From the NCBI RefSeq assembly GCF_003206155.1, contig NZ_PZJV01000002.1, forward strand, positions 496,001 through 560,000: 64,000 nt of DNA, given 5' to 3'. Below the pieces are notes generated by a model that saw only the letters and a list, made by a program, of their open reading frames with translations, ran no database searches and was not told where the DNA came from. The DNA is from Salinicola halophilus. GTDB taxonomy: Bacteria; Pseudomonadota; Gammaproteobacteria; Pseudomonadales; Halomonadaceae. Shown in pieces: positions 1 through 10,094 of this stretch. A program made the translations under genes and the position numbers. Position 1 is the first letter of the stretch; each line of letters starts with the position of its first letter.

Positions 1-366
1 GCGCTGTTCGTCGCCGCGGCCAACGCCGAGGGCACGACCCGTCTACGCGGCGCCGAGGAGCTTCGCGTGAAAGAGTCGGATCGCATCCAGGCGATGGCCG
101 ACGGCCTCGCCGTGCTCGGCGTGGAGGCAACGGTTTTCGAGGACGGCATCGATATCGTCGGCAAGGGCGGCGAGAACGCCAACTACGCCGGCGGTCACGT
201 CGATAGCCTCGGCGACCACCGCATCGCCATGGCATTCACCGTGGCCGCGTTGCGGGCAAGTTCCCCCATCCTGATCGATGACTGCGCCAACGTCGCGACC
301 TCGTTTCCCGGTTTCGTCACGCTGGCGAACCGGGTGGGGCTGCAGCTCGAGGAGGTGACGGCATGA
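1..366 (+). CDS. aroA: 3-phosphoshikimate 1-carboxyvinyltransferase (EPSP synthase), C-terminal part
   Basis: Partial: the gene enters from the left edge and the last 121 codons are present, in frame from base 1. The enzyme adds the enolpyruvyl group of PEP to shikimate-3-phosphate in aromatic amino acid synthesis. The segment [10 protein letters not shown] followed further on by [11 protein letters not shown] is the characteristic C-terminal EPSP synthase signature, including the Lys, Glu and Arg residues that contact PEP. In many pseudomonads and halomonads this domain is the C-terminal half of a TyrA-AroA fusion; whether that is so here lies outside the window. The stop codon overlaps the cmk start in an ATGA, as is common for aroA-cmk pairs. 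Confidence 0.95.
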   Translation, partial: ALFVAAANAEGTTRLRGAEELRVKESDRIQAMADGLAVLGVEATVFEDGIDIVGKGGENANYAGGHVDSLGDHRIAMAFTVAALRASSPILIDDCANVATSFPGFVTLANRVGLQLEEVTA

Positions 367-1043
367 GCGACTCGACGCCGATCGTGACCATCGACGGCCC
401 CGGCGGTGCCGGCAAGGGCACGATTAGCCGCATGATCGCCGAGCGTTTCGGCTGGCATCTGCTGGACTCCGGCGCGCTCTATCGGCTGACGGCGCTCGCC
501 GCGCTGCGCAAAGGCGTTGCCACCGACGACCCTGCCGGCCTGGCCGAGCAGGCCCGCGATCTCGACGTGGTCTTCGCCGTCGAGGACGGCCGGGCGAGCA
601 TCATGCTCGAGGGTGACGACGTCACCCGCGAGATTCGTCGGGAAGAGGTCGGGGGCGCGGCATCGCGGGTCGCGGCCCTCCCGGTGGTTCGCGAAGCGCT
701 GCTCCAGCGTCAGCGGGACTTTCGCAAGCGCCCCGGGCTGGTCGCCGATGGGCGCGACATGGGGACGGTGGTCTTTCCCGACGCGCCGCTCAAGATCTAC
801 CTCACCGCCTCGGCCGAGGAGCGTGCCAAGCGGCGTCACCGCCAATTGCGCGAGGCAGGGGAGGATGCTAGACTTTCGACCCTTTTGGAAGAAATCCAAG
901 CGCGCGATGCGCGTGATATGCAGCGAGAGGTGGCGCCGCTCATGCCGGCAATCGATGCCGTCGAGCTCGACACCACGCAGCTGGATATACCGGAAGTCGT
1001 GAAGCGTATCGAAACGCTGATCGTCGAGCGCCAGCTGACCTGA
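363..1043 (+). CDS. cmk: Cytidylate kinase
   Basis: Phosphorylates CMP and dCMP with ATP in cytoplasmic pyrimidine nucleotide salvage. The 226-residue protein has the usual length. A P-loop (GPGGAGKG) lies at residues 12-19, the DSGALYR segment of the NMP-binding region at about 35-41, and the [15 protein letters not shown] block typical of bacterial CMP kinases at about 127-141. The start ATG overlaps the aroA stop by four bases, so translation is probably coupled. It lies directly upstream of rpsA, the standard gammaproteobacterial order, separated by about 210 bp that carry the rpsA leader. Confidence 0.97.
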   Translation: MSDSTPIVTIDGPGGAGKGTISRMIAERFGWHLLDSGALYRLTALAALRKGVATDDPAGLAEQARDLDVVFAVEDGRASIMLEGDDVTREIRREEVGGAASRVAALPVVREALLQRQRDFRKRPGLVADGRDMGTVVFPDAPLKIYLTASAEERAKRRHRQLREAGEDARLSTLLEEIQARDARDMQREVAPLMPAIDAVELDTTQLDIPEVVKRIETLIVERQLT

Positions 1044-1213
1044 GGTCGGCGGCGTATGGCGATAGCCAATGACACACTTCCGTTCCGGGGCCCCTGGCAA
1101 GATGTCAAGATGTGCCGCGACCACGCATGCCAAGTCGCGGTATGTCCAACCAGCGCCAACGTCCCCAGGGATATGTCGATAAGGCCCGTGCTCGCTGGTG
1201 GTACGGAGGAAGG

Positions 1214-1246
1214 CGGTCTTGACCGTCATCAACGTTGATTACGTAG
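1214..1246 (+). promoter_or_regulatory. rpsA translational leader with two short hairpins
   Basis: Just upstream of the rpsA ATG are two adjacent small stem-loops: CGGTC-TT-GACCG at 1214-1225 and the perfect 12-nt palindrome ATCAACGTTGAT at 1228-1239, followed by a weak AGGA. In E. coli the rpsA initiation region is built from hairpins and is the site where free S1 represses its own synthesis. A comparable role here is inferred only from position and folding potential. Confidence 0.35.
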
Positions 1247-1253
1247 GAATCAC

Positions 1254-2933
1254 ATGAGCGAAAGCTTTGCTGAACTGTTTGAACAATCTCTCCAGGACAT
1301 CAACATGGAGCCCGGTGCCATCGTCATGGCAACCGTGGTCGACATCGAAGGTGACTGGATCACCGTCAACGCCGGTCTGAAGTCCGAAGGTCAGATCCCC
1401 GTCGCGCAGTTCCGCGACGACAACGGTGAGATGACCATTGCGGTCGGTGACGAAGTCAAGGTCGCGCTGGAAGCCGTCGAAGACGGTTTCGGTGAAACCC
1501 GCCTGTCCCGCGAGAAGGCCAAGCGCGCCGAAGCGTGGAAAGAGCTGGAAGCGGCTTTCGAGAAGGACGAGATCGTCAAGGGCGTGATCAACGGCAAGGT
1601 CAAGGGCGGCTTCACCGTCGACGTCTCCTCCATCCGTGCGTTCCTGCCGGGTTCGCTGGTCGACGTGCGTCCGGTTCGCGATACCGCGCACCTCGAGCAC
1701 AAAGAGCTGGACTTCAAGGTCATCAAGCTCGATCCGAAGCGCAACAACGTCGTCGTTTCCCGTCGTGCCGTTCTCGAAGCCGAGAACAGCGCCGAGCGTG
1801 AAGCGCTGCTCGCCACGCTTCAGGAAGGCCAGCAGATCAACGGTATCGTCAAGAACCTCACCGACTACGGCGCCTTCGTCGACCTCGGTGGCGTCGACGG
1901 CCTGCTGCACATCACCGACATGGCTTGGAAGCGCATCAAGCATCCGAGCGAAATCGTGGCCGTTGGCGACGAGATCAACGTCAAGGTGCTGAAGTTCGAC
2001 CGTGAGCGCAACCGCGTTTCGCTGGGCCTCAAGCAGCTGGGCGAAGATCCCTGGGTCAACATCGTCAACCGCTATCCGGAAGGCACCAAGGTCAACGCCA
2101 CGGTGACCAACCTGACCGACTACGGCTGCTTCGCCGAGCTGGAAGAGGGTGTCGAAGGTCTGGTCCATGTCTCCGAAATGGATTGGACCAACAAGAACAT
2201 CCATCCGTCCAAGGTCGTTCAGGTCGGTGATGACGTCGAAGTCATGGTGCTGGATATCGACGAAGAGCGTCGTCGTATCTCCCTGGGTATCAAGCAGTGC
2301 ACCACCAACCCGTGGGAAGACTTCAGCGGCCGTTACAACAAGGGCGACCGCGTTGCGGGTACCATCAAGTCGATCACCGACTTCGGTATCTTCATCGGGC
2401 TAGAAGGCGGCATCGACGGTCTGGTGCACCTTTCCGATATCTCCTGGAGCGAAGCGGGCGAAGAAGCGGTTCGTCAGTTCAAGAAGGGTGACGAAGCGGA
2501 AGCCGTCATTCTCTCGATCGATCCGGAGCGTGAGCGCATCTCGCTGGGCATCAAGCAGCTCGAGTCCGATCCGGTCTCCGAGTTCCTGGCCGTCAACGAC
2601 AAGGGTGCCGTCGTCACTGGCCGCATCGTCGAAGTCGATGCCAAGGAAGCTCACGTCGAGCTGGCGACCGATGTCGTTGCCGTGCTGAAGGCTTCGGAAA
2701 TCAGCGCCGACCGCGTGGAAGATGCGCGCAACGTGCTGAACGAAGGCGACAACGTCGAAGCGAAGATCATCAACGTCGACCGCAAGAGTCGCGTCATTAA
2801 CCTGTCCATCAAAGCGAAGGATCAGGTCGATACGCGCCGCAACATGACGAAGCTTCGCGATCAGCAGGAAGACGACGTCAACGGTCCGACCACCATCGGT
2901 GATCTGATCAAGCAGCAGATGAGCCAGGACTGA
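1254..2933 (+). CDS. rpsA: 30S ribosomal protein S1
   Basis: Ribosomal protein S1 helps the 30S subunit bind and unfold mRNA during initiation. The product has 559 residues, almost identical in length to E. coli S1 (557), with six consecutive S1/OB repeats. The repeats are recognisable from recurring segments such as [23 protein letters not shown] and [24 protein letters not shown], followed by DPWVNI or NPWEDF linkers. The start is supported by [13 protein letters not shown], the canonical S1 N-terminus. It is followed by a strong terminator. The usual downstream neighbour ihfB is missing here and found 7 kb away in the opposite orientation. Confidence 0.99.
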   Translation: MSESFAELFEQSLQDINMEPGAIVMATVVDIEGDWITVNAGLKSEGQIPVAQFRDDNGEMTIAVGDEVKVALEAVEDGFGETRLSREKAKRAEAWKELEAAFEKDEIVKGVINGKVKGGFTVDVSSIRAFLPGSLVDVRPVRDTAHLEHKELDFKVIKLDPKRNNVVVSRRAVLEAENSAEREALLATLQEGQQINGIVKNLTDYGAFVDLGGVDGLLHITDMAWKRIKHPSEIVAVGDEINVKVLKFDRERNRVSLGLKQLGEDPWVNIVNRYPEGTKVNATVTNLTDYGCFAELEEGVEGLVHVSEMDWTNKNIHPSKVVQVGDDVEVMVLDIDEERRRISLGIKQCTTNPWEDFSGRYNKGDRVAGTIKSITDFGIFIGLEGGIDGLVHLSDISWSEAGEEAVRQFKKGDEAEAVILSIDPERERISLGIKQLESDPVSEFLAVNDKGAVVTGRIVEVDAKEAHVELATDVVAVLKASEISADRVEDARNVLNEGDNVEAKIINVDRKSRVINLSIKAKDQVDTRRNMTKLRDQQEDDVNGPTTIGDLIKQQMSQD

Positions 2934-2962
2934 TCTCGCGATTCGAGATCTGATCGGCTACC

Positions 2963-2992
2963 AAAAACAGCGCCTTCGGGCGCTGTTTTTTT
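2963..2992 (+). terminator. Rho-independent terminator of rpsA
   Basis: A 7-bp GC-rich stem (CAGCGCC, TTCG loop, GGCGCTG) is flanked by an A-tract upstream and a run of seven T downstream, 30 bp after the rpsA stop. The UUCG tetraloop adds stability. The A-tract lets it work in both directions, though no gene immediately downstream needs the minus-strand function. Confidence 0.93.
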
Positions 2993-3186
2993 ATGTCTGT
3001 CGGTTGTATCGCTCATCGTCCAGCCAGCCTCCAAATCTCGGACAGCGAAGTCATGGACGATACGTACCGTCACCGCTCAAGCTTGCTGCGCGCAAATGGG
3101 GCGGTTGGTTGGCACACGTTATTGACGAGCAGTCTATCGAGGCGCCGCCACAGACAATGGCACTGCCAAGGCAGCTTGCGGTGGGT

Positions 3187-3579
3187 TCAGTGGCGAAGCC
3201 AATCGCGCAGCCGGCGACGCGGTGTCGAGTGGATCTGCGCATCGTTACCGCAAAGCCAGCTCACGCTCTGATGCAGCGGCGCAATGATGGCATCCAGATG
3301 GTGGCGGCAAAGAGCCTGGTCCAGGGCGCCGGGGCACTGCGCCATGAGTAGGCCACAGTGATAGGTCGCCCGGTCGAGTGCAGTACGTACGTCGGGAAAA
3401 GGCGCCGCGGCTTCCCGGCTATGTTTGAGTTCGCGCAGAAGCATCTTCAACATCTCGGCGTCCAGCCAGCAGGGCGTGGCATTCTTAGCATCGCCTTCCG
3501 GTAGCGATTTCTTGACTGCCTGAAAGGAGACTTGGAGAAAAACGCAGGTGTAGTGAAGCTGAGCGCGTTCGGCGGTCAT
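3187..3579 (-). CDS. Hypothetical protein, Cys/His-containing orphan
   Basis: A 130-residue open frame (from ATG 3579; a GTG three codons earlier is possible). I do not recognise the family. It contains five Cys (in contexts YTCVFLQ, PCWLD, YHCGLL, AQCPGA, ALCRHHLDA, with one more in WLCGND) and a helical amphipathic pattern. No membrane segment or signal peptide is seen. No clear Shine-Dalgarno precedes either start. It lies between the rpsA terminator and trmJ on the trmJ strand. Amino acid composition looks protein-like rather than like an antisense shadow, but there is no real gene opposite it, so coding status is uncertain. Confidence 0.4.
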   Translation of the reverse strand: MTAERAQLHYTCVFLQVSFQAVKKSLPEGDAKNATPCWLDAEMLKMLLRELKHSREAAAPFPDVRTALDRATYHCGLLMAQCPGALDQALCRHHLDAIIAPLHQSVSWLCGNDAQIHSTPRRRLRDWLRH

Positions 3580-3706
3580 GGTCGGCACCGATATTGATGA
3601 GATCGATTCCCATTCTCTATTCAGCGACTGACGTTGTCAAAGTGGCTCGCCAAAGGGGCGGCGGCACTGCCCTGAACGCGGCTGGCATGCCACCAACGTA
3701 TGCGGA

Positions 3707-4435
3707 TCAGTCGTTATTACCCGAGGCTTCGAGAGCGGCGAGCACGCCGCGAAGAATGGAGATCTCCTTGCGGCTGGGCTCGGCACGGGCGAATAGCGCT
3801 CGCAGGTGGGCTTCGGTCCTGGCGTGCGGCTGATTGAGAAAGCCTGCCGCGCTCAGTGCCCGATGCAGATGCGCGTGAAAGTGCTCCAGCTGTTCTACCG
3901 TGGGGTAGGGGCCACCAGCGACCGGGCCGCGCGGGGTGTCACTGTCGCGATTCGCGAGTCGAAACGCTTCGTAGGCGACGATCTGCACTGCCTGAGACAG
4001 ATTCAGAATGCCGTAGTCCGGATTGGCGGGAATCGTCAGCTGATGCGTGCAGTGACCAATTTCCTCGTTGGTCAGCCCAAAGCGCTCCCGCCCGAAGACG
4101 ATGGCAATACGGCCTTCCTCCAGCCGCTTGGCGGCGTCTTCCATCATGAGATCGGGGCCGTCGTAACAGGGCAGTGGCAGACTGCGTAGCCGGGCGCTGG
4201 CCCCTACCACCTGAACGCAGTCGCCAACGGCGTCGGGCAGCGAGTCGACCACGCGACAGCCATCGACGATATCGCTTGCACCGGCAGCTAGCCTAGATGC
4301 CTCTTCGTCGGGGAATTGGCGTGGATTGACGAGTACCAGATCGCTGAGGCCCATGGTTTTCATGGCGCGGGCGCTGGCGCCAATGTTGCCGGGATGAAAG
4401 GTCTGGACGAGAACGATGCGAATGCGATCGAGCAT
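3707..4435 (-). CDS. trmJ: tRNA (cytidine/uridine-2'-O-)-methyltransferase TrmJ
   Basis: SPOUT-superfamily methyltransferase that 2'-O-methylates position 32 of several tRNAs using SAM. At 242 residues it matches E. coli TrmJ (246). The start MLDRIRIVLVQTFHPGNIGASARAM is diagnostic (HPGNIGA motif), and the C-terminal knot is seen as IAIVFGRERFGLTNEEI and ILNLSQAVQIVAYE. An upstream in-frame extension to 4528 is open but would run through the groEL terminator, so the ATG at 4435 is chosen. The gene lies downstream of groEL on the same strand but is insulated by two hairpins. In other gammaproteobacteria trmJ often neighbours suhB or the isc genes; that context is absent here. Confidence 0.93.
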   Translation of the reverse strand: MLDRIRIVLVQTFHPGNIGASARAMKTMGLSDLVLVNPRQFPDEEASRLAAGASDIVDGCRVVDSLPDAVGDCVQVVGASARLRSLPLPCYDGPDLMMEDAAKRLEEGRIAIVFGRERFGLTNEEIGHCTHQLTIPANPDYGILNLSQAVQIVAYEAFRLANRDSDTPRGPVAGGPYPTVEQLEHFHAHLHRALSAAGFLNQPHARTEAHLRALFARAEPSRKEISILRGVLAALEASGNND

Positions 4436-4479
4436 GCGCTGAAGGCTCCGAGGGTGAAGAGAACGAAGGCGATGGACAT

Positions 4480-4508
4480 AAAAAAGCCCCGCCATCTGGC
4501 GGGGCTTT
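4480..4508 (-). terminator. Rho-independent terminator downstream of groEL
   Basis: On the minus strand a stem of AAGCCCCGCCA / TGGCGGGGCTT is followed by a run of T. A second hairpin (CTGCCTGA-ttga-TTCAGGCAG, 4530-4551) lies between this and the groEL stop, so the chaperonin mRNA has two stacked 3' structures. Confidence 0.9.
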
Positions 4509-4559
4509 GCATGATACCGGAATATCATGCTGCCTGAATCAATCAGGCAGCGGGGCGTC

Positions 4560-6215
<1,656 letters not shown>

Positions 6216-6265
6216 CTACTCTGAAACGTGAAATGGTGACGAACCGTCGAATGCGAGACGCTGTC

Positions 6266-6559
6266 TCAGCTTTCAACGACGGCCAGGATGTCGCCTTCGC
6301 TCATGATCAGAACTTCTTCGCCATCGATTTTCTGCTTCTCGACGCCGAAGCCTTCCTTGAAGATGACCGTGTCGCCGACTTTGACGTCGAGCGAGCGGAC
6401 TTCACCGCTATCGAGAATACGGCCATTGCCTACCGCGAGAATTTCACCGCGCGTCGGCTTTTCCTGGGCGCTGCCCGGAAGCACGATGCCGCCGGCCGTT
6501 TTTTGCTCTTCTTCTTTGCGGCGTACGATGACGCGATCGTGCAAGGGACGGATATTCAT
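6266..6559 (-). CDS. groES: 10 kDa co-chaperonin GroES
   Basis: Heptameric lid of the GroEL chamber. The 97-residue protein has the standard length and opens with [18 protein letters not shown]. The mobile loop ([20 protein letters not shown]) lies at about residues 20-39, and the protein ends with GDILAVVES. An AGGAGAA Shine-Dalgarno lies at 6568-6574. It is the first gene of the groESL operon. Confidence 0.99.
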   Translation of the reverse strand: MNIRPLHDRVIVRRKEEEQKTAGGIVLPGSAQEKPTRGEILAVGNGRILDSGEVRSLDVKVGDTVIFKEGFGVEKQKIDGEEVLIMSEGDILAVVES

Positions 6560-6684
6560 TGCTCACGTTCTCCTAATGGTTGCATGTTGCAAATGCACGT
6601 TCCCACAAGAGCGATGCTCGAGGGGAAGAAGGCTCAAGCCTTCCGGTTAATGGGCCTGATGGCCTAAAGCTATCGCTGCTGCCT

Positions 6685-6712
6685 TGATGGGGTCTGCCAA
6701 TACGCTTTCAAG
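6685..6712 (-). promoter_or_regulatory. Sigma-32 (RpoH) heat-shock promoter of groESL
   Basis: Reading the minus strand, CTTGAAA (6712-6706) is followed after exactly 13 bp by CCCCATCA (6692-6685). This matches the RpoH consensus CTTGAAA-N13/15-CCCCAT almost perfectly. It lies about 125 bp upstream of the groES ATG. No CIRCE (HrcA) inverted repeat is seen in the leader, so control is inferred to be by RpoH only. Confidence 0.9.
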
Positions 6713-6766
6713 GTCGACGCGGAAAAAAATTCGCGAAATCGGTCGCTTGTCGTGAGATGCCAGAAC

Positions 6767-7267
6767 TTAATGTCGCGTCGGATCGTTGCTCGGCTTCTCG
6801 ACGTATTCGCCCTCCAGCGGTTTATCCGCTGCACGCGCCCGCTCGCCGGGCGTTCGTCGCTCATCGTCGGCTCGCGACCACGCGGTGTCCGTATCGACCC
6901 TGGGATCATTGGGCCACGCCGAGCGCGGCGCCTTGTTCGACCAGCGACGCAACAGTCGGCCGCTACCGGGCAGCAAGCACAGCAGGCCGAACAGGTCGGA
7001 GAGAAAGCCAGGGGCGATGAACAAGGCGCCAGCGAGCAGGAAGCCCGCGCCATGAAGTAGTTCATCGGAGGGAAGCTCGCCGCGCGAGAAACGTTCACGA
7101 GCGCGCTGGAAGGTCAGCACGCTCTCTCGGCGAATCAGGTGAATGCCGAAGGCGGCGCTTACGACGATCCATAGCAGTGTGACCAGCAGGCCGAGTTCGG
7201 CGCCGAGCGTGAACAGCACCGCGAAGTCTGCGATGGTCAGAAGCACCAGCAAGAGAAGAAGGGGCAT
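6767..7267 (-). CDS. fxsA: FxsA family membrane protein
   Basis: Small inner-membrane protein of the FxsA/YtfA family, known in E. coli for relieving exclusion of phage T7 by the F plasmid; its housekeeping function is not established. The 166-residue product has hydrophobic segments at about residues 2-22, 26-46 and 73-98 (LLHGAGFLLAGALFIAPGFLSDLFGLLCLLPG). The GALFIAPGFLSD stretch is the family signature. The C-terminal 60 residues are charged and polar. It lies directly upstream of groESL on the same strand, an arrangement frequent in gammaproteobacteria, but the heat-shock promoter begins after its stop. Confidence 0.9.
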   Translation of the reverse strand: MPLLLLLVLLTIADFAVLFTLGAELGLLVTLLWIVVSAAFGIHLIRRESVLTFQRARERFSRGELPSDELLHGAGFLLAGALFIAPGFLSDLFGLLCLLPGSGRLLRRWSNKAPRSAWPNDPRVDTDTAWSRADDERRTPGERARAADKPLEGEYVEKPSNDPTRH

Positions 7268-7330
7268 GACGTCTCCCTGATTGGGTCTGCCTGACCCAAG
7301 AAATGGAGACGATCACCAGGAATACAAGTC

Positions 7331-7352
7331 GCGCGGCCTTCAAGGGCCGCGC
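7331..7352 (-). terminator. Hairpin downstream of the ComEA-like gene
   Basis: Perfect 8-bp GC stem (GCGCGGCC/GGCCGCGC) with a 6-nt loop between the ComEA-like stop and the fxsA start. The downstream minus-strand sequence is only weakly T-rich, so it may attenuate or stabilise rather than terminate fully. Confidence 0.5.
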
Positions 7353-7378
7353 GAAGAGCGGGGTAGATCAGGTAGGAG

Positions 7379-7639
7379 TCAAAGCGTGGCGTCGTCGCCG
7401 AGGTTGTCGACGGTCTTCTGACCGATGCCGCTGACACGAGTGAGGTCGTCGAGGCTGCCAAAATCACCATTGGCTTCACGGTCGTCGACGATCGCCTGCG
7501 CCTTGACGTCACCGATGCCTGGGAGCGTGGCGAGCGTTTCAGCGGAAGCCTGGTTGATGTTCACGGCTTCCTGGGCAAGTGCACCGGCGCTGAAGCTCAG
7601 AGCCAGGGCGAAAAGGGCGGCGCTTAGCATCTTTCTCAT
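7379..7639 (-). CDS. ComEA-like helix-hairpin-helix exported protein
   Basis: An 86-residue protein with a signal peptide (MRKMLSAALFALALSFSAGALA, cleavage after ALA) and then a ComEA-type tandem HhH domain: VNINQASAETLATLPGIGDVKAQAI and the second hairpin LTRVSGIGQKTVDNL. Such stand-alone periplasmic domains bind double-stranded DNA and in competent bacteria help pull DNA into the periplasm. In many gammaproteobacteria they are present without a clear role. The ATG at 7639 is preceded by AAGGAGAAGG; an upstream in-frame extension would precede the signal peptide and is rejected. No other competence gene is nearby. Confidence 0.88.
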   Translation of the reverse strand: MRKMLSAALFALALSFSAGALAQEAVNINQASAETLATLPGIGDVKAQAIVDDREANGDFGSLDDLTRVSGIGQKTVDNLGDDATL

Positions 7640-7815
7640 TACCTTCTCCTTCGAGTCCGTCAATGGAAATAGTATGGCGCGGGGCAGTGCCCCCATAAGC
7701 CCTATCGACACGTATTCGCCCGACTTGAGCGGCAATCACTTCGAATTGTCCATCGCCCCCGACCCCGCTATGGATTGGGTATACTCGCTCGCGAATTCGT
7801 CTGCAGGAGAGCTTC

Positions 7816-8514
7816 ATGCCCGCCATCTCGACTCCTTTGATCATCGCGCTCGATTACGCCGACCTGCCATCGGCACTCACGATGGCGGACGCGCTCGACC
7901 CGCGCCGCTGTCGAGTGAAAGTGGGCAAAGAGCTTTTTACTAGGGTGGGCCCGGCGGCCATCGATGCGCTGCACGACCGCGGGTTCGAGGTCTTTCTCGA
8001 CCTCAAGTTCCACGACATCCCCAATACGGCGGCCGGGGCGGTAGAAGCCGCTGCCGACCGCGGCGTCTGGATGACCAACGTGCACGCTGGTGGCGGCCGC
8101 CGAATGATGGAAGCCTGCGCGAAACGAATGTCGGAAGCGCGGTATCGAACGCATTTGATCGCGGTCACCGTGCTGACGAGCCTGTCGGACGAAGAGCTCG
8201 ACGAAATCGGTGTGGAGGGGAGCGCGGCGGCGCAGGTGGAGCGCCTGGCGATGCTGGCCCAACAAAGCGGAATGCACGGCGTGGTCTGCTCGGCGCAAGA
8301 GAGCGCGCGACTGCGTGATCGCTGCGGCGACGGGTTCCTGAAGGTCACCCCCGGTATCCGACCGGCCGACGGTGAAGTCGGCGATCAGCGCCGTATCATG
8401 ACGCCGGAGGCAGCACTGGCGGCCGGGAGTACGCATCTGGTCGTGGGGCGTGCCGTCACGCAGGCGGCGATGCCGATGGAAGCTTTGACGGCCATCGAGC
8501 GGTCGATCATCTGA
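7816..8514 (+). CDS. pyrF: Orotidine 5'-phosphate decarboxylase
   Basis: Last step of UMP synthesis (OMP to UMP plus CO2). The 232-residue TIM barrel begins MPAISTPLIIALDYAD, carries the catalytic DLKFHDIPNT motif at about residues 63-72 (Lys65 and Asp70 region), and the phosphate-binding ITPGIRP-type segment appears as VTPGIRPADGEVGDQRR. A good Shine-Dalgarno (CAGGAGA) precedes the start. It ends only 3 nt before the lapB stop on the opposite strand. In E. coli and Pseudomonas pyrF follows lapB on the same strand, so the tail-to-tail arrangement is unusual. Confidence 0.97.
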   Translation: MPAISTPLIIALDYADLPSALTMADALDPRRCRVKVGKELFTRVGPAAIDALHDRGFEVFLDLKFHDIPNTAAGAVEAAADRGVWMTNVHAGGGRRMMEACAKRMSEARYRTHLIAVTVLTSLSDEELDEIGVEGSAAAQVERLAMLAQQSGMHGVVCSAQESARLRDRCGDGFLKVTPGIRPADGEVGDQRRIMTPEAALAAGSTHLVVGRAVTQAAMPMEALTAIERSII

Positions 8515-8517
8515 GGC

Positions 8518-9702
8518 TCATTCGCCCTCGAGCCCTGTGACGGGTTTGCTCGTTCCCCAGCTGTGACAGCGAGGACACTGCCAGTGCAGCTGCTCGGCGC
8601 CGAAGCCGCAGCGCTGGCAGCGATATCGGGGGCGTGCGCCCAGCAGCTGGTGCGTGTGCTGCTTGAGCAGCTCCAGTCGGTCCCTCTCCCCGGGATCACT
8701 GTCCTCGAGATAGAGATCCATCAGGAAATCGACGCCGCGCAGACTCGGTTGGCCACGCAACTGCTCGCTGACGAAGGCGCATGCCATTTCGGTACCCTGG
8801 CGCTGTCTGAGCGCATCCGCGGCCATGATCACGACGGTGGTCTGCGGGTCGTGCTGTAGCTGCGCTTCCAGGAATCGCCACCAGCCGGCGTCATCGTCGA
8901 GTAGTCGATAGGCGTCTCGTAGAGGCGCGAGGACGAGAGGCGCAAACCCCGCGTCCTGATCGAGAATGCGCTGCCAGTAGCGGATCGCATTGCGATAGTG
9001 GCCGATGTCCCATTCGATCTGGCCGAGTATCCAGTTGGCCCGAACACAGCGATCGTCGATGGCCAGTGCCTGCCGAAGGGCCTTACGCGCTAGCGAGGGG
9101 CTGGCCGCGCGACGGTGTTCGAGCGCCAGCTCGCACTGCCAGTGAGCGGCGGAGCGCTGAATGTCGGCATCGGACCGGATCAGGGACTGGGCGATGTCGA
9201 GCGCTTGCTCCCACTCTTTCTCCTGCTGGAAAAGGTCCACCAGCAGGCGCTTGGCAGCCACCTTCTGCTCATCGTCGACGTTGGCCTTCTGCAGCATCAG
9301 TAACAGGCGTTCGGCACGGTCGAGCAGGCCGAGATTGAGAAAATCGCGAGAAAGCTCGAGCTGGACCTGGCCGCTCTGCACGGCGGTTAGTGTGGGGCGC
9401 GCGAGCAGATTCTGATGAATGCGTACGGCGCGGTCCGCCTCCCCACGGGACCGGTAGAGATTGCCCAAGGCAATGTGCGTCTCGATCGTGTCGCTATTGA
9501 CCTCCAGTGCCTGCGTGAAGGTCTCGATCGCGCGATCGGGCTGTTCATTGAGCAGATAATTGAGTCCCACGAAGTAGTCGCGGGGGAGGGAGGACTGCCG
9601 GCGTTGCAGCGGCCGGGGATGGCGACCGCTCTCCCGACGACCCAACCACCAGCCAATGGCGATGGCTGCCACCAGCATGGCCAGTAGCAGAGCGTCGCTC
9701 AT
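8518..9702 (-). CDS. lapB: Lipopolysaccharide assembly protein LapB (YciM)
   Basis: Inner-membrane TPR protein that recruits FtsH to degrade LpxC and so balances LPS against phospholipid synthesis. It has 394 residues (E. coli 389). An N-terminal membrane anchor spans about residues 4-22, TPR repeats run from about 45 to 340 (for example DYFVGLNYLLNEQPDRAIETFTQAL), and a C-terminal rubredoxin-type metal site has two CxxC pairs, CQRCGF and CPRCHSW, at about residues 360-380. All family hallmarks are intact. It follows lapA by one base in a probable ihfB-lapA-lapB operon. Confidence 0.96.
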   Translation of the reverse strand: MSDALLLAMLVAAIAIGWWLGRRESGRHPRPLQRRQSSLPRDYFVGLNYLLNEQPDRAIETFTQALEVNSDTIETHIALGNLYRSRGEADRAVRIHQNLLARPTLTAVQSGQVQLELSRDFLNLGLLDRAERLLLMLQKANVDDEQKVAAKRLLVDLFQQEKEWEQALDIAQSLIRSDADIQRSAAHWQCELALEHRRAASPSLARKALRQALAIDDRCVRANWILGQIEWDIGHYRNAIRYWQRILDQDAGFAPLVLAPLRDAYRLLDDDAGWWRFLEAQLQHDPQTTVVIMAADALRQRQGTEMACAFVSEQLRGQPSLRGVDFLMDLYLEDSDPGERDRLELLKQHTHQLLGARPRYRCQRCGFGAEQLHWQCPRCHSWGTSKPVTGLEGE

Positions 9703-9703
9703 A

Positions 9704-10009
9704 TCAGGTGCTTTCCTTGAACTCCTGCGTCCGGAGACGATCGAGTTCCTTGCGCTGTTGCTGATTGTGACGCTGTGCCCGGGTCAGCAGCGTCCGCAGG
9801 CGAAGATACATGCCGGTCATCGCGACCATGCCCAGAATCACGCCACAGGCAAGCGCCACCAGTAGCCAGAGAGACAGCGAGGCTGGCGGCAGTTCGACCC
9901 AGATCAGGTCCAGCGGCATGGGTTGCTGGTTATTGACGGCAAAGAGGATGCCGAGCAGCAGCACGACGATGAGAACGACAGCGAAGATGACGCCTTTTAG
10001 CCAGCGCAT
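9704..10009 (-). CDS. lapA: Lipopolysaccharide assembly protein LapA (DUF1049)
   Basis: Small inner-membrane partner of LapB. The 101 residues contain two transmembrane helices (about 6-27 and 42-65) and a charged coiled C-terminus (LLTRAQRHNQQQRKELDRL). The NNQQPMPLDLIWVELPPASLSLWLL region is typical of the DUF1049 family. It sits between ihfB and lapB, as in most gammaproteobacteria. Confidence 0.93.
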   Translation of the reverse strand: MRWLKGVIFAVVLIVVLLLGILFAVNNQQPMPLDLIWVELPPASLSLWLLVALACGVILGMVAMTGMYLRLRTLLTRAQRHNQQQRKELDRLRTQEFKEST

Positions 10010-10094
10010 AGCGGTTCCTGATAAAGAGCCCGACGGCGGGGTCAGTGAACCCGTCGACCGGCGATGGGCTGGCGAGAGCCCGGTGACTGAGTGA

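Noticed and set aside
195-1232. Minus-strand frame across aroA, cmk and the rpsA leader
   Set aside because: Covers two certain genes in another frame; no domain seen.
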